A stretch of 64,000 nucleotides of DNA from Saltatorellus ferox (GCA_007751475.1 CP036434.1:5585524-5649523); one strand, 5' to 3'; positions 18,371 through 27,787 are shown, counted from the first letter of the stretch. Notes: generated from the letters alone by a model not told the origin. Program-made: numbers and translations.

Positions 18371-21247
18371 TCAACGGCGGCCGGACGTACTGACGATCTT
18401 CCACACCGAAGCTGCCCGCTCCGCGTCCACCTCTTCGAGCTCCTCGCGCATGACTGCGCTCGTCGATGCACTGGCGACGGCGGCGAGTAGCTCGGGCTCC
18501 AGGTCGTCGCCCTCCAGCATCGACGCGATTTGTAGAGCGCCTTCCAGGTCGGCGAGGCGCACGTCCGCCGAGTCCGTCGACCAGGTGGGTCTTTGGAGAA
18601 GGTTCATGCAGAGGTTCGCCGAGCGCTGCGCCCGGGATCGGGATCGGCCCGAAAAGGGGTCCGCGGCCAGGACCAGTTCGGTGAAGAGGCGGATCGTGGG
18701 CGCGGGGATCGCGGAGAGGTCGGGCGCGGTTTCTGGCGAGATGAGGCGCTCGATTCTCTGGAGCGCGGCGTCCGGTTTGTTCAAGGCGCGCAGGAGCGAC
18801 ACGCTTTCCAGCGTGATCGCCGAGGGCGTCCATCCGAGGACCGGCGCGTTCGCCAGGGCGAGGTCGAAGCCTGCCATGATCTCGGAGAGCTTTCGGTCCT
18901 GGTCGGCCGCGCTCGTCGGGGTGACTCCGGCTTCAGCGGCGGCGCGGGTCAGGTCGGCGCGCATCAAGGAACGAAGGAGCGCGAGGGACGGCTGATCCTT
19001 CTCGGCCACGGAGGGGCCCGCCTGCGAACTGAGATCGTGCAACTTCAGGGCCAGCGGATCTGGGCCGGAGAAGTACGTCGACATGGGACCCGGCATCACG
19101 AGACGAAGCTCCAGCGCGCGCAGGATGATCCAGGTCAAGGCGCGCGTGCGCTCCACCTGGGGCTGCAGGGCGGCCACATCGACGCTCAACATCAGGTCCA
19201 ATCCCTCCCGCGTCCGGATCGGCAGGAGCGCGTCCGAGGGCTCGGTCAGCGAACCGGGGCCCGCGATCATGTAGGCGGAACGGGCCCTGAGGGTCGGGCT
19301 GGAAACGGAGAGCGCGCGCGCCAGCTTCGCAGACGCAGCGACCAGTTCTTCGCTCGTGGAGGCCAGCTGCGCGAGCGGCGCCAGCGCAGGTGGAGTCCCC
19401 TCCTCGCTGGCCACCGGCGGCCCGGGATCCAGCAAACGCTCGAGCGACGCCTTGTCCCCCACCAAACCGAGGAGTTCGGCGAGGCGGATCTGAAGCTCCG
19501 GCGACGGCTCTGCGAGCAGGCGCGCCTGGGCCCACCGCGACTCGGTCTTTCGGGGCCTGGCGAGGAGGGCCGGGCGGACGTCTTCGCTGAGGAGAAGCTC
19601 GAGGGCGCGGGCGCGGCTATCGAACTTCGGCTCGGCCGCCGCCTCGAACAGTTCGTCGATCACCGCCTCCGCGTTCGCGGTTCCCGGCTCGACCACCGCG
19701 ATCACCGCGCGCAGGGCGCCGAGGAGCTCGTACTCCAGCTCCGGCGTCTCCATCGAACGCACCAGCGTGACGAGCTCGCGGGCGTCGCTCGCCTGGACCG
19801 ACAGGGCGAAGGCCTCGGCGGCGGCGCGGCGCACGCGGAGCGGAATTGCGGCGCGGCGGCTCATCCCCTCGGGGCCGACCACCATCGGACGAACGAGTTC
19901 GGCGAGCGGGCGCGCCGCCTCCATCGCGACCGACGCGTTCGAGATCGAACGCACCAGATCACTCATGGACGTGATGGCGCCCTGGAGGGCATCGGGATCG
20001 AGGGCCCGGACCTCCCCGCGTCGCATCGCACGCTCGAAGAGCTGCGTGGCGAGAGCGAGCGTCTCGCTCCGCGCCGGATCCCCTTCCGGACCCAGGGGCT
20101 GGGCGAGGCGCGTGAGGGCTCCGATCATCACCCAGATCTCTTCGCACGAACGCGACTTCGCGCGCTCGGCCACGTCGAAGACGAGTTCGCGGACGGAGCG
20201 CACGGCCTCGCCCTTCGGATCCGCGCCCTGGACCAGATCGAGCAGCGTGCGCAGACGCGCGGAAAGCGCCTCTTCGCTGCGCTCCTTTTCCAGCCCCTCG
20301 ACGAGGGACTCGCGCGCCGCCGCCGGCGCGAGCGTGCCCGCCGCCACCGCCCGGCCGATCGCCCGCGCCGCGTTCGCACGCATCCTCGGGCTCGGCCAGT
20401 CGATCAGCGAGTGGCCCAGCCGCGTCGGCGCGAACTCGATCAAGGTCAGCGCGCGCTGTTCGGCCGTGTTCGTCGCCTCCAGAAGCTCATTGCGTCCGGT
20501 GCCATCGGGTGTCCGCCCGCGCAGGATCTCCCACTGCGCGCGGAAGGCCGCAGCGTCCTCGAACCAGCGACCGTAGAGCTGATAGAGAGCCGACTGCGCG
20601 CTGAGGCGCATCCGCGGCAGAGGATCGAAGGCTCGATCGTTCGGCGGGAGAGGATCGGACGCAGCGTCGACCGCGCCCGGCTCTTCCAGCCAGCGCGCGA
20701 CCTCCAGCGCATGCGAGACCAGATCGAGCTGGGCGACCACGCGCATCGCCGCGACGCTCAGCTCGGGCGCGGGCGACGCGACGTCGAGGGCGGATGCGAT
20801 GGCGTCGGTGACCAGCTCGGAGCGCCGGGGATTGGTGAGCGAAAGGCGGATCCAGGAGAGCGCTTCCTTCGAGCGCTCGGCGCGCTGGGTCCGTCGCGCC
20901 GTCGACAGGCCAGGCGGCATCGGACGTCCGGCGCGGAGAAGGACGGCGAGGACGAGGTCGGCGCTGGCCGCGCCGGTTTTCTGCTGGGCCGCGGCGTCGA
21001 GCTGGGCCGCGTCCAGCTCCGAGATCTCATCGACGAGCAGCGCGATCCGGGCGCGCTGGGCATCGTCGAGCACGTAGGGCGACGCGTTCGACTCCGCGGT
21101 GCGGAGGCCCCCGGTGAATCCGTTCGGGAACTCGACGGCCGACTCGGCGAAACGGGCCGACGCATGGACGGGGCTCGCCAGGATCAGGAGCGCACTCCAC
21201 AGGCACACGCGCTTCGCCGATGGGCCTCTTTGCGCGTGTTTCCCCAT
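18371..21247 (-). CDS. Large secreted helical protein, unknown function
   Basis: No family recognised. The 958-aa product starts with a signal peptide (MGKHAQRGPSAKR then a hydrophobic run ending SPVHASA). The rest is almost all Ala/Leu/Glu/Arg-rich amphipathic helices in a pattern that could be HEAT or TPR-like repeats, without Cys clusters or catalytic motifs that I can see. The ATG at 21247 is chosen because GGTGG lies five bases upstream; a GTG at 21256 would add three residues. It follows aroK by 68 bases on the same strand and is the last gene of the biosynthetic operon, though it may have its own promoter. A role as an envelope scaffold or binding protein is a guess. Confidence 0.7.
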   Translation of the reverse strand: MGKHAQRGPSAKRVCLWSALLILASPVHASARFAESAVEFPNGFTGGLRTAESNASPYVLDDAQRARIALLVDEISELDAAQLDAAAQQKTGAASADLVLAVLLRAGRPMPPGLSTARRTQRAERSKEALSWIRLSLTNPRRSELVTDAIASALDVASPAPELSVAAMRVVAQLDLVSHALEVARWLEEPGAVDAASDPLPPNDRAFDPLPRMRLSAQSALYQLYGRWFEDAAAFRAQWEILRGRTPDGTGRNELLEATNTAEQRALTLIEFAPTRLGHSLIDWPSPRMRANAARAIGRAVAAGTLAPAAARESLVEGLEKERSEEALSARLRTLLDLVQGADPKGEAVRSVRELVFDVAERAKSRSCEEIWVMIGALTRLAQPLGPEGDPARSETLALATQLFERAMRRGEVRALDPDALQGAITSMSDLVRSISNASVAMEAARPLAELVRPMVVGPEGMSRRAAIPLRVRRAAAEAFALSVQASDARELVTLVRSMETPELEYELLGALRAVIAVVEPGTANAEAVIDELFEAAAEPKFDSRARALELLLSEDVRPALLARPRKTESRWAQARLLAEPSPELQIRLAELLGLVGDKASLERLLDPGPPVASEEGTPPALAPLAQLASTSEELVAASAKLARALSVSSPTLRARSAYMIAGPGSLTEPSDALLPIRTREGLDLMLSVDVAALQPQVERTRALTWIILRALELRLVMPGPMSTYFSGPDPLALKLHDLSSQAGPSVAEKDQPSLALLRSLMRADLTRAAAEAGVTPTSAADQDRKLSEIMAGFDLALANAPVLGWTPSAITLESVSLLRALNKPDAALQRIERLISPETAPDLSAIPAPTIRLFTELVLAADPFSGRSRSRAQRSANLCMNLLQRPTWSTDSADVRLADLEGALQIASMLEGDDLEPELLAAVASASTSAVMREELEEVDAERAASVWKIVSTSGRR

Positions 21248-21315
21248 GTAATCCACCGTTTGAATCCTAGGGCTTCGATCGGGAAAACCGAAGGGTTCAC
21301 TTGAGAAGCCCGCGT

Positions 21316-21906
21316 CTATCCCCGCCAGATTCGTTCGATGCGCCGGGCTATTTCGAGCGGGGACCCGAACTCGACGTCGATGGCTCGACGCGAGACCTCA
21401 CGGTACAGCGGCGCGCGACGCTCCTGGAGAACGGTGAACTCGTCGTGGTCCAGGGCCTCAGGGCCAGCGTCGTCCGAGCCTGCCCCCGGCGGCGGAACGA
21501 TCGCTGGCCGCAGTGGAACCGCGCCCGCCGCGCGCCCTCGCTCGTCCCTCGCCACCCTCTCGCGCAGGATCTCCAGCGGCGCGCGAAGCCAGACCGTGAG
21601 CGCCTCGGTTCGCAGCAGCCTGCGCGAACGAGGATCCTCGACCGCGCCTCCGCCGGTGCTGACGATCAGCCGTCGCGGCTCGGCCAGCACGGCGGCCAGC
21701 TCATCGCGCTCGAGTTCGCGGAAGGCCGGGAGGCCGTGCGCCGCGATCAACTCGCCGACGTGCCCGAACCCGGCCGCCGCCGCGATGCGTTCGTCGAGGT
21801 CGACGAACGGCAGGCCGAGGCGGGCCGAGAGTTCGCGCCCGACGGAAGTCTTGCCCGCCCCGCGCAGGCCGACCAGCGCCAGCTTCGTGGAGAGACAGAA
21901 GCTCAT
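21316..21906 (-). CDS. aroK: Shikimate kinase
   Basis: Shikimate kinase phosphorylates shikimate at O3 with ATP, the fifth step to chorismate. The 196-aa protein shows the Walker A loop GLRGAGKTSVGR (residues 13-24), the Asp of the DLDERI motif near residue 37, an Arg in FRELERDEL, the substrate-binding STGGGAV and VWLRAP. The lid arginine region is somewhat expanded compared with typical 170-175-aa enzymes (Pro- and Asp-rich stretch near residues 125-150). Its start overlaps the aroDE stop by ATGA, so two consecutive steps plus this one are made together. Confidence 0.93.
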   Translation of the reverse strand: MSFCLSTKLALVGLRGAGKTSVGRELSARLGLPFVDLDERIAAAAGFGHVGELIAAHGLPAFRELERDELAAVLAEPRRLIVSTGGGAVEDPRSRRLLRTEALTVWLRAPLEILRERVARDERGRAAGAVPLRPAIVPPPGAGSDDAGPEALDHDEFTVLQERRAPLYREVSRRAIDVEFGSPLEIARRIERIWRG

Positions 21907-23609
21907 GGGTTCTGCGAGGACGTCTCGCCGGAAAGCCAGCGGCCAAGCGCATCCCCCATCGCCCGCTGCGCGGCTTCCTCGAGTTCAGGCGTGAGCGTTC
22001 GGCCTGCGTACAGGTCCTGGAAGAGGGTTCCGTGCTGGAGCCACGCCTGGAGGAGGAACCAGCGCTCGCCCGAGATCGGAATCGCCCCGGCGGCCGCTGC
22101 CCTGCGGAGCAGCGCGGTCTCCCGCGGCCGGTACACCGCGTCGAGGACGGCCACGCCCGGGCGCAGGTGCTCGGCCGGGACCTCGGGCTCCCCGATGCCG
22201 TCGGTGCCGAGCGGCGTCGTGTGGACGATGATGTCCGGGCGAAGGTCGCGGTAGGCGTCGCTCCGGAGGTCGGCCGCTCCGACGCCGACGTCCATCGAGG
22301 CCGCCATCTCGGTGGCGAGGGCGCGCGCCGCCTCGATCCGGCGGGCCGCGACCGTGACGGCCGCGCCGCGCTTGGCCAGCGCATGCACCGCCGCGCGCGC
22401 CGCGCCGCCCGCGCCGATCACGACGGCCGAGAGGCCGGCGAAGTCCTCGGCCACGACGGCCTCCGCGATGACGATGCCGATCGCGGGGGCATCCGTGTTC
22501 GACGCGGTGAACCGGCGCTCCGGCTCTGCGTCGAAATAGAGCGTGTTCGCGGCGCCGATGACCGAGGACGCCGCGTCGGCGCCTGCCCCGTGCTCGCCGG
22601 TCGCGAGCTCGATCGCCTTCAGCTTGAACGGCGCCGTCACCGACAGGCCGACCCAGCGCGGATGCTGGCGCACGGCGTTGGCGAAGGTCGTGAACGACGT
22701 GGGCGCCACGGGGAGGAACAGCGCGTCCGCGCCGAGCGCACGGAGCGCGGCCGCGTGGGTCACCGGGGAGGCGGAGTGCCCGATCGGCCGGCCGCAGACG
22801 GCGGCCAGGCGGGTGGCGCGCCCGGGAACGCGGGCCTGGGATCCGTCGCGGCCGCCCCACACGGCGCGCAGGTGCGACACACGAAGCTGGCCGGGCGCGG
22901 CGCTGGCGAGCAGCGGCGAGGAGGGTCTTGGCTCCTCGATCCGGGCGGGGGCTGCGTACACAAGGACCGACCCGAAGGCAGGGGCCGCCATGCGTGAGAA
23001 GGCGGAGGCGTGGCCGGAGGCGAACGCGATCGTCGAACCCGCGGGCCGGCGCTCCAGCCAGTCGAGCAGCACGATGACGTCCTCCGCGCGCTCGGTGGCG
23101 GGGACGATCTTGACGAGGTCGCCGGCCCCGGGCCGGACGAGAGCGTCGAGTTCGTCGGCGACCGCGTCGAGGGAGGCGTCATCGATCGCGGGCAGCTCGC
23201 GGTGGGTCGAGAGGATGCGCGGCGTGGCGAGCCCGTCGAGGCGCGCTTCCCCGAGGAGAGCGGCATCGATGTCGAGGTAGGTGACGCCCGCCCCTGCGGC
23301 GGCCGCCAGCACGCGGCCACGGTCGGCGGAGCTGCCGCCGTAGGTGCCGAAGCCCTCGCTGCCGTGGATCGCGGCGATCGTCGGGCGGCCCGCGAGGTCG
23401 ACCAGCGCGCCGAACGCGAGCGCGCCGGGGCCGAGGAGTTCACGCGCCACGTGATCGAGGCGGAACTCGACGACGTCGGCGTCGGCCGCGGCGCCGAGAT
23501 CGAGCGCCTCGCGGAAGGCGGCGAGCGTTCGGCAGAGAAGGGAGACGACGATCGGGCCGGGAATCGGCCCGGGGGCCGGCGCCGGGGACGGGAAGGCGCT
23601 GGACGTCAT
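21903..23609 (-). CDS. aroDE: Bifunctional 3-dehydroquinate dehydratase (type I) / shikimate dehydrogenase
   Basis: One 568-aa chain carries two shikimate-pathway enzymes. The N-terminal part (about 20-230) is a type I dehydroquinase barrel: DVVEFRLD at 45-52, a THRE motif with the catalytic His, and DLVKIVP with the Schiff-base Lys. The C-terminal part (about 265-560) is AroE: VCGRPIGHSASPVTH, LSVTAPFKLKAIE with the catalytic Lys, SNTDAPAIG, and the NADP-binding VIGAGGAARAAVHAL. The order AroD-AroE is the same as in plants and some bacteria such as chlamydiae and planctomycetes. Overlaps by ATGA with both neighbours. Confidence 0.94.
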   Translation of the reverse strand: MTSSAFPSPAPAPGPIPGPIVVSLLCRTLAAFREALDLGAAADADVVEFRLDHVARELLGPGALAFGALVDLAGRPTIAAIHGSEGFGTYGGSSADRGRVLAAAAGAGVTYLDIDAALLGEARLDGLATPRILSTHRELPAIDDASLDAVADELDALVRPGAGDLVKIVPATERAEDVIVLLDWLERRPAGSTIAFASGHASAFSRMAAPAFGSVLVYAAPARIEEPRPSSPLLASAAPGQLRVSHLRAVWGGRDGSQARVPGRATRLAAVCGRPIGHSASPVTHAAALRALGADALFLPVAPTSFTTFANAVRQHPRWVGLSVTAPFKLKAIELATGEHGAGADAASSVIGAANTLYFDAEPERRFTASNTDAPAIGIVIAEAVVAEDFAGLSAVVIGAGGAARAAVHALAKRGAAVTVAARRIEAARALATEMAASMDVGVGAADLRSDAYRDLRPDIIVHTTPLGTDGIGEPEVPAEHLRPGVAVLDAVYRPRETALLRRAAAAGAIPISGERWFLLQAWLQHGTLFQDLYAGRTLTPELEEAAQRAMGDALGRWLSGETSSQNP

Positions 23610-24523
23610 GATGGATCGGGCGTCTCGGCCGTGGGTTCGTTCAGCATCCGACGCGCGGCCGATTCGACCGCGCGGTAAAGTGGCTCGTTCGGAGTGCCAG
23701 CGAGCGCCGCCAGATGGCGATCGACGAGCGCGTCGTCGCCGCGGGCGATCGCGCCGGTGAGCACGCTGGCGCCGCGGTCGCGCAGGACGTTCCGGGCGGC
23801 GCTGCGGGCGAGTTCGCCGTAGGCGCGGCGGAAGCGCTCGCGCTCGACGGGATCGGCGCTGGCCATGGCGGCGGCGGCCTGGTCCACGAGCGTCACGACG
23901 CCGGTGGCCACCATCGTGGCGAGGGCGTGGTAGCGGGTTTTCTGCTCACGGGCAGCGGAGCGGCTCGGCGCGGCGGGGAGTTCGACCTCGAAGCCGCCCA
24001 TGGCGCCGACGAGGTCGCGGGCCAGCGCGGTCGCCTCGGCCGTGGTGGCTTCCACGGCGAAGGGCATACCGGCGAAGAGTTCCGGCGCGGGCGCGGCGTC
24101 GCCCGAGACGGCGACGAGCGGATGCAGGGAGCCGAGCGCGGTGTCCAAGGACGCGAGCGCGGCGAGCGCGTCCTCACCCGTGCGCGCGCCGCCCGTGTGG
24201 AGAATGGCCTGCGGGAACGAAAGGCTGCCCGGCTCCTGGGTGGTGAACTCCGAGAGCAGGAGCTCCCCCACGGCTTCGATGGCGGCGTCCGAAACGGCGA
24301 CGAGGATCACGTCGCAGTGACGAAGCTCTCCGATCGACGCGGCGGCGCTCGCGCGGCCCTGCACGAGCTGGCCGGATTGGGCGAGCTGGGCCACGGCGGC
24401 CGCGGCTTCCAGGCGCCGGGCCCAGACGAGGAGGTGAAACTCGGGGGCGCCGCGGCGGGTCAGCGCGGCAGCGAGCGCCCGGGCCACGGCACCCGCGCCC
24501 ACGATACCGATGGTCCGGGTCAT
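23606..24523 (-). CDS. Rossmann-fold DUF2520 protein
   Basis: The 305-aa protein has an N-terminal NAD(P)-binding Rossmann domain (IGIVGAGAVARALAAAL, residues 5-21) and a C-terminal helical DUF2520 domain (from about residue 140: GSLHPLVAVSGD, KTRYHALATMVATGVVTL). The build resembles 6-phosphogluconate dehydrogenase-like and ketopantoate reductase-like enzymes; the Lys and His in KTRYHALA are in the region used for catalysis there. The reaction is not known to me. It is coupled by ATGA overlaps to ispE and aroDE, and DUF2520 genes are often found near panC, which is one gene away here. A role as a pantothenate-pathway reductase is possible but unproven. Confidence 0.82.
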   Translation of the reverse strand: MTRTIGIVGAGAVARALAAALTRRGAPEFHLLVWARRLEAAAAVAQLAQSGQLVQGRASAAASIGELRHCDVILVAVSDAAIEAVGELLLSEFTTQEPGSLSFPQAILHTGGARTGEDALAALASLDTALGSLHPLVAVSGDAAPAPELFAGMPFAVEATTAEATALARDLVGAMGGFEVELPAAPSRSAAREQKTRYHALATMVATGVVTLVDQAAAAMASADPVERERFRRAYGELARSAARNVLRDRGASVLTGAIARGDDALVDRHLAALAGTPNEPLYRAVESAARRMLNEPTAETPDPS

Positions 24524-25521
24524 GGCCGATCCGGGGAATGAAGGACGCGGAGCAGGTGCTCACCCGCCGGTCGATGGACGGAGGCGTGGCGGAAAGCGAG
24601 GGAGCGCTCGGCCGCGGCGCCGCGGAGCGCTTCGAGCGCGGACGCGGCCTCGACGGCCTCGTCGAACAGTCCGAAGAAGCTGGAGCCACTCCCCGCCAGA
24701 AGAAAGTGTCCGTGGCCCACTCCCTCGAAGAGTGCGCGCCATTCGCCCAGCGCGGGGAACGCGCGAATGGCCGCGGCTTCGAGGTCGTTGAGAAGAAGAG
24801 CTCGGGCGGGGCTGGCCGTGGCGGAGAAAAGGTCCGCGGGCCGCACTTCGGCGCCTCTGGGTTCAGCGGCTGCCCGGAGTTCGGCAGCGCTCTTCGGTTC
24901 GAGGCCGAGCGCGCCGTAGACGGCGGGCGTGGCGCAGTCGATGGCCGGGGTCAGCAGCGCGACGTGCCAGGGAGGGTCTGCTGCGATGGGTTCCACCGCC
25001 TCGCCGCGGCCCGAACTCAGGGCGGCTCCATGGTGGCGGGCCGCAAAGAAGAACGCGCAGTCGGCGCCGATTCGGCCGAGCGATTCGGTCACCGCGGCAT
25101 CGACGGCCACGCCGCGATCGGGCTGCAGGAGTTGCAGGGTCGCCAGCGCTGCGGCTGCCGCGTCGGCGCTGCCGCCGCCGAGGCCCGCGCGGCTCGGGAT
25201 GCGCTTCTCGAGTTCGATGAGGAGGGCGACGTCCTCTCGGCCCAGGGCCTGGAGGGCAGCGCGCGCACCGCGGGCCGCGAGGTTCGTCTCGTCGGTGGAG
25301 ATATCGGGGGAAGCGAAGGGGCCGCGCGAGGTGACCGTGATCGGGGCGCGCTCGCCTGCGCGAGGCGTGCCTGCGACAAGCTCGACCGTGACCTCGTCGA
25401 CGAGATCCAGGCCGAGCATCAGCGTCGTCAACTCATGGAAGCCGTCCGCGCGCCGACCGTGGATGACGAGGCGCGGGTTCACCTTGGCGCCTGCGGCCAC
25501 GCTGATCCGGCCCTCGGTCAT
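24520..25521 (-). CDS. ispE: 4-diphosphocytidyl-2-C-methyl-D-erythritol kinase
   Basis: IspE phosphorylates CDP-methylerythritol with ATP in the MEP route to isoprenoids. The ATG at 25521 gives 333 aa and overlaps the upstream stop (TGATG). GHMP-kinase marks are AGAKVNPRLVIHGRRADGFH at the N-terminus (motif 1), IPSRAGLGGGSADAAAAAL (the ATP-binding loop) and a C-terminal LLAGSGSSFFGLF (motif 3). The protein is somewhat longer than E. coli IspE (283 aa), with an insert near residues 210-235. It sits between the folK-panC fusion and the DUF2520 gene in a fully coupled operon. Confidence 0.92.
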   Translation of the reverse strand: MTEGRISVAAGAKVNPRLVIHGRRADGFHELTTLMLGLDLVDEVTVELVAGTPRAGERAPITVTSRGPFASPDISTDETNLAARGARAALQALGREDVALLIELEKRIPSRAGLGGGSADAAAAALATLQLLQPDRGVAVDAAVTESLGRIGADCAFFFAARHHGAALSSGRGEAVEPIAADPPWHVALLTPAIDCATPAVYGALGLEPKSAAELRAAAEPRGAEVRPADLFSATASPARALLLNDLEAAAIRAFPALGEWRALFEGVGHGHFLLAGSGSSFFGLFDEAVEAASALEALRGAAAERSLAFRHASVHRPAGEHLLRVLHSPDRP

Positions 25522-26927
25522 CAGGCGCCAGCCTGGACGGCGGGAACGGGCGCATCCGAGAGCAGCATGTTGTCGATGAGGCGCACGCCGCCGACCTTGG
25601 CGGCGACCAGCGCAACGGCCTCTTCGATAAGGCCAGGCGGCGCGTCGGCGGTCCAGTTCGAGGGGTTGCGGATCTCCGCGTATTCGAGATCGACGCCGGG
25701 CGCATCGAGGGCATGGATCAGCATCTCGGTAAGGGTGCTGGCGTCGCGGAGGCCGCCGCGCCAGGCCGCCCGGACCTCCTTGAGGCCGCGCGAGATCGCG
25801 AGGGCTTCCGCCTTGGCGTCCTCGGAGAGCAGCATGTTGCGCGAGGAGAGCGCGAGGCCCGCGGCGCTGCGCACGATGTCGCAGCGGACGATCTGGGGGC
25901 GGCCACCGCGGTGCGCGGCGAGGGCCTCGACGACGAGGCACTGCTGGAAGTCCTTGGCGCCGAAGTAGGCGCGGGTCGGATCGACCACGTCGAACAGGCG
26001 ATCGACGATCGTCGCGACGCCCTCGAAGTGGCCGGGACGGAAGGCGCCTTCGAGGCCGAGGGCGGCGGGGCCAGGGTCGAGGAGATGCTCGGGGCGAAGG
26101 GCGCCGGCGCTATCGAGTTCGTCCGGAAAGAACTCCGGGAGCGTGCCGGTGAAGACCATCGAACAGCCGACGCCCGCGAGCTTCTTCGCATCCCCCTCGA
26201 AGTCGCGGGGATAGCGCTCGAGATCCGCCGGATCGTTGAACTGCAGCGGATTGACGAAGATCGAAACGGCGACGCGATCGTTCTCGGCCGCGGCGCGACG
26301 GACGAGGTCGAGGTGACCCTCGTGCAGGGCGCCCATCGTCGGGATGAAGCCGAGGGTGCCGTCGTCGGAGCGGGCGGCGCGGCACCAGGTTCGGGCCTCT
26401 TCGACCGAGGTCAGGCGGATGAGGCCGCCGCCGGCCTGCAGCCGCTGGAGCTGCGCGGCCACGGTGACGCCGGAGCGCGGCAGGACGTGATCCGGCGCGA
26501 TGTCCGCGAGGGGTTCGAGGACGAAGGCGCGCTCCTCCATCCGCGGGTGCGGCAGGACGAGGTCGTGGTTGCGGATCTCGATGGACGCGCCGTCCGCGTC
26601 CTCCATGTAGAGGAGATCGAGATCCAGCGTGCGTGGACCCCAGCGCTCTTCGATGGACCGGTCACGTCCGAGGTGGGTTTCGACCTGGCGCAGGGCCTCG
26701 AGCAGCGGGGTCGGGCCGAGCGTCGTCTCGACCAGGATCGCGCCGTTCGTGTAGGGGTCCTGGCCGCGGGCACCGACGGGGTCGGTCGTCTTCCAGTGCG
26801 AGCGGCGCAGGAGCGTGACGTCGTGATCACGCTCCAGTAGGCTCAAGGCGCGCTTGAAGGTGCGCTCGGGCTCCCCGAGGTTGGCTCCGAGGGCGATGGC
26901 TGCGGTGTAGCGCTGGGTCTGGCTCAT
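25521..26927 (-). CDS. folK-panC: FolK-PanC fusion: HPPK and pantothenate synthetase
   Basis: One 468-aa chain joins two cytosolic enzymes of different vitamin routes. Residues 6-165 are FolK (6-hydroxymethyl-dihydropterin pyrophosphokinase): AAIALGANLGEPERTF and the signature RWGPRTLDLDLLYM (95-108, with Asp102 and Asp104 binding Mg2+). Residues 169-468 are PanC, which joins pantoate and beta-alanine: FIPTMGALHEGHLDLVRRA (194-212), SIFVNPLQF, FGAKDFQQ and LSSRNMLLS. The frame is continuous through the junction (about 160-170) with no stop and no start codon with a clear ribosome site. The start overlaps the pssA stop by ATGA. folK and panC are adjacent in many genomes; a true fusion is unusual. 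Confidence 0.92.
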   Translation of the reverse strand: MSQTQRYTAAIALGANLGEPERTFKRALSLLERDHDVTLLRRSHWKTTDPVGARGQDPYTNGAILVETTLGPTPLLEALRQVETHLGRDRSIEERWGPRTLDLDLLYMEDADGASIEIRNHDLVLPHPRMEERAFVLEPLADIAPDHVLPRSGVTVAAQLQRLQAGGGLIRLTSVEEARTWCRAARSDDGTLGFIPTMGALHEGHLDLVRRAAAENDRVAVSIFVNPLQFNDPADLERYPRDFEGDAKKLAGVGCSMVFTGTLPEFFPDELDSAGALRPEHLLDPGPAALGLEGAFRPGHFEGVATIVDRLFDVVDPTRAYFGAKDFQQCLVVEALAAHRGGRPQIVRCDIVRSAAGLALSSRNMLLSEDAKAEALAISRGLKEVRAAWRGGLRDASTLTEMLIHALDAPGVDLEYAEIRNPSNWTADAPPGLIEEAVALVAAKVGGVRLIDNMLLSDAPVPAVQAGA

Positions 26928-27787
26928 TGAATCGCGTCGGAGGGAGTCGCGTTGCGGTTCACGGCGGCCTTCCAGATACCGAAGCCCACGTAGCCGAGAC
27001 CGAAGAGGAAGAGCGACAGCACGGGCGCGAGATAGAGGCCGAGGACGATGAAGACGATCGGGATGAGGCCGCGCTTGGTGCCGTTCCCCGAGATCTTCGT
27101 CGCGAGGTGAACGTAGCGGACGCGACTTACCATCAGGAGCGCGAGACCCGGCAGCATCACGAGGACCATCGGAAGGAGGAGCGTTTGCGTCATCGCGGTT
27201 CGCCAGGCGAGCGGGATGAACTCCAGGCCCCGCCCGAGCGGGGTAGGCTCGCCCCCCACCGTCTCGATGGCGCCGCCCAGGGAAAGGAACATGAGGATCA
27301 CGGCCACGAGGGTGCCGGCAGCGGCAGGCGTCGGGAGGCCGTCGAAACCCGAGTGATCGTCTTCCTCGTCCGTGTCGACGTTGAAGCGCGCGAGACGCAG
27401 AATCGCCATGAGCGCGAACGCGGCCGCGGCGATGAAGTTGATCCGCGGATGAGCGAGCCCCTCGTGTTCCAGGAGGACCTTGGCGATGATCGCCGGAGCC
27501 ACGCCGAAGGTCAGGGCATCGGCGAGTGAGTCCAGCTGGGCGCCAAGATCGCTGAAGCTGTTGGTCATGCGGGCGACCTTGCCGTCGAGGGCGTCGAAGA
27601 TGCCCGCCGCAAGAACCAGCCAGCAGGCCGTCTCCAGGTTCTGCTCGAACATCGCCTGGTCGGCACCTCGGGCCAGCGCGTCGATGGCCTTGGAGATCGC
27701 CAGCAGACCCAGCCCGGCGTTTGCCAGGGTCAGGGCGTTCGGGAGCTGGGAGATCTTGCGGGTATGCTTCTTCGAGTCTTTGGCCAT
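26924..27787 (-). CDS. pssA: CDP-diacylglycerol-serine O-phosphatidyltransferase
   Basis: PssA is a membrane enzyme that makes phosphatidylserine from CDP-diacylglycerol and serine, the precursor of phosphatidylethanolamine. The 287-aa protein has about seven hydrophobic segments. The CDP-alcohol phosphotransferase motif DxxDGxxAR-x8-GxxxDxxxD is complete at residues 65-90 (starts DALDGKVAR). The serine-transferase branch is favoured over PgsA by the N-terminal LPNALTLANAGLGLLAI and the FGVAPA that follows the motif. It is the first gene of the minus-strand operon and divergent from eno, with 103 bases between them. Confidence 0.88.
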   Translation of the reverse strand: MAKDSKKHTRKISQLPNALTLANAGLGLLAISKAIDALARGADQAMFEQNLETACWLVLAAGIFDALDGKVARMTNSFSDLGAQLDSLADALTFGVAPAIIAKVLLEHEGLAHPRINFIAAAAFALMAILRLARFNVDTDEEDDHSGFDGLPTPAAAGTLVAVILMFLSLGGAIETVGGEPTPLGRGLEFIPLAWRTAMTQTLLLPMVLVMLPGLALLMVSRVRYVHLATKISGNGTKRGLIPIVFIVLGLYLAPVLSLFLFGLGYVGFGIWKAAVNRNATPSDAIQ

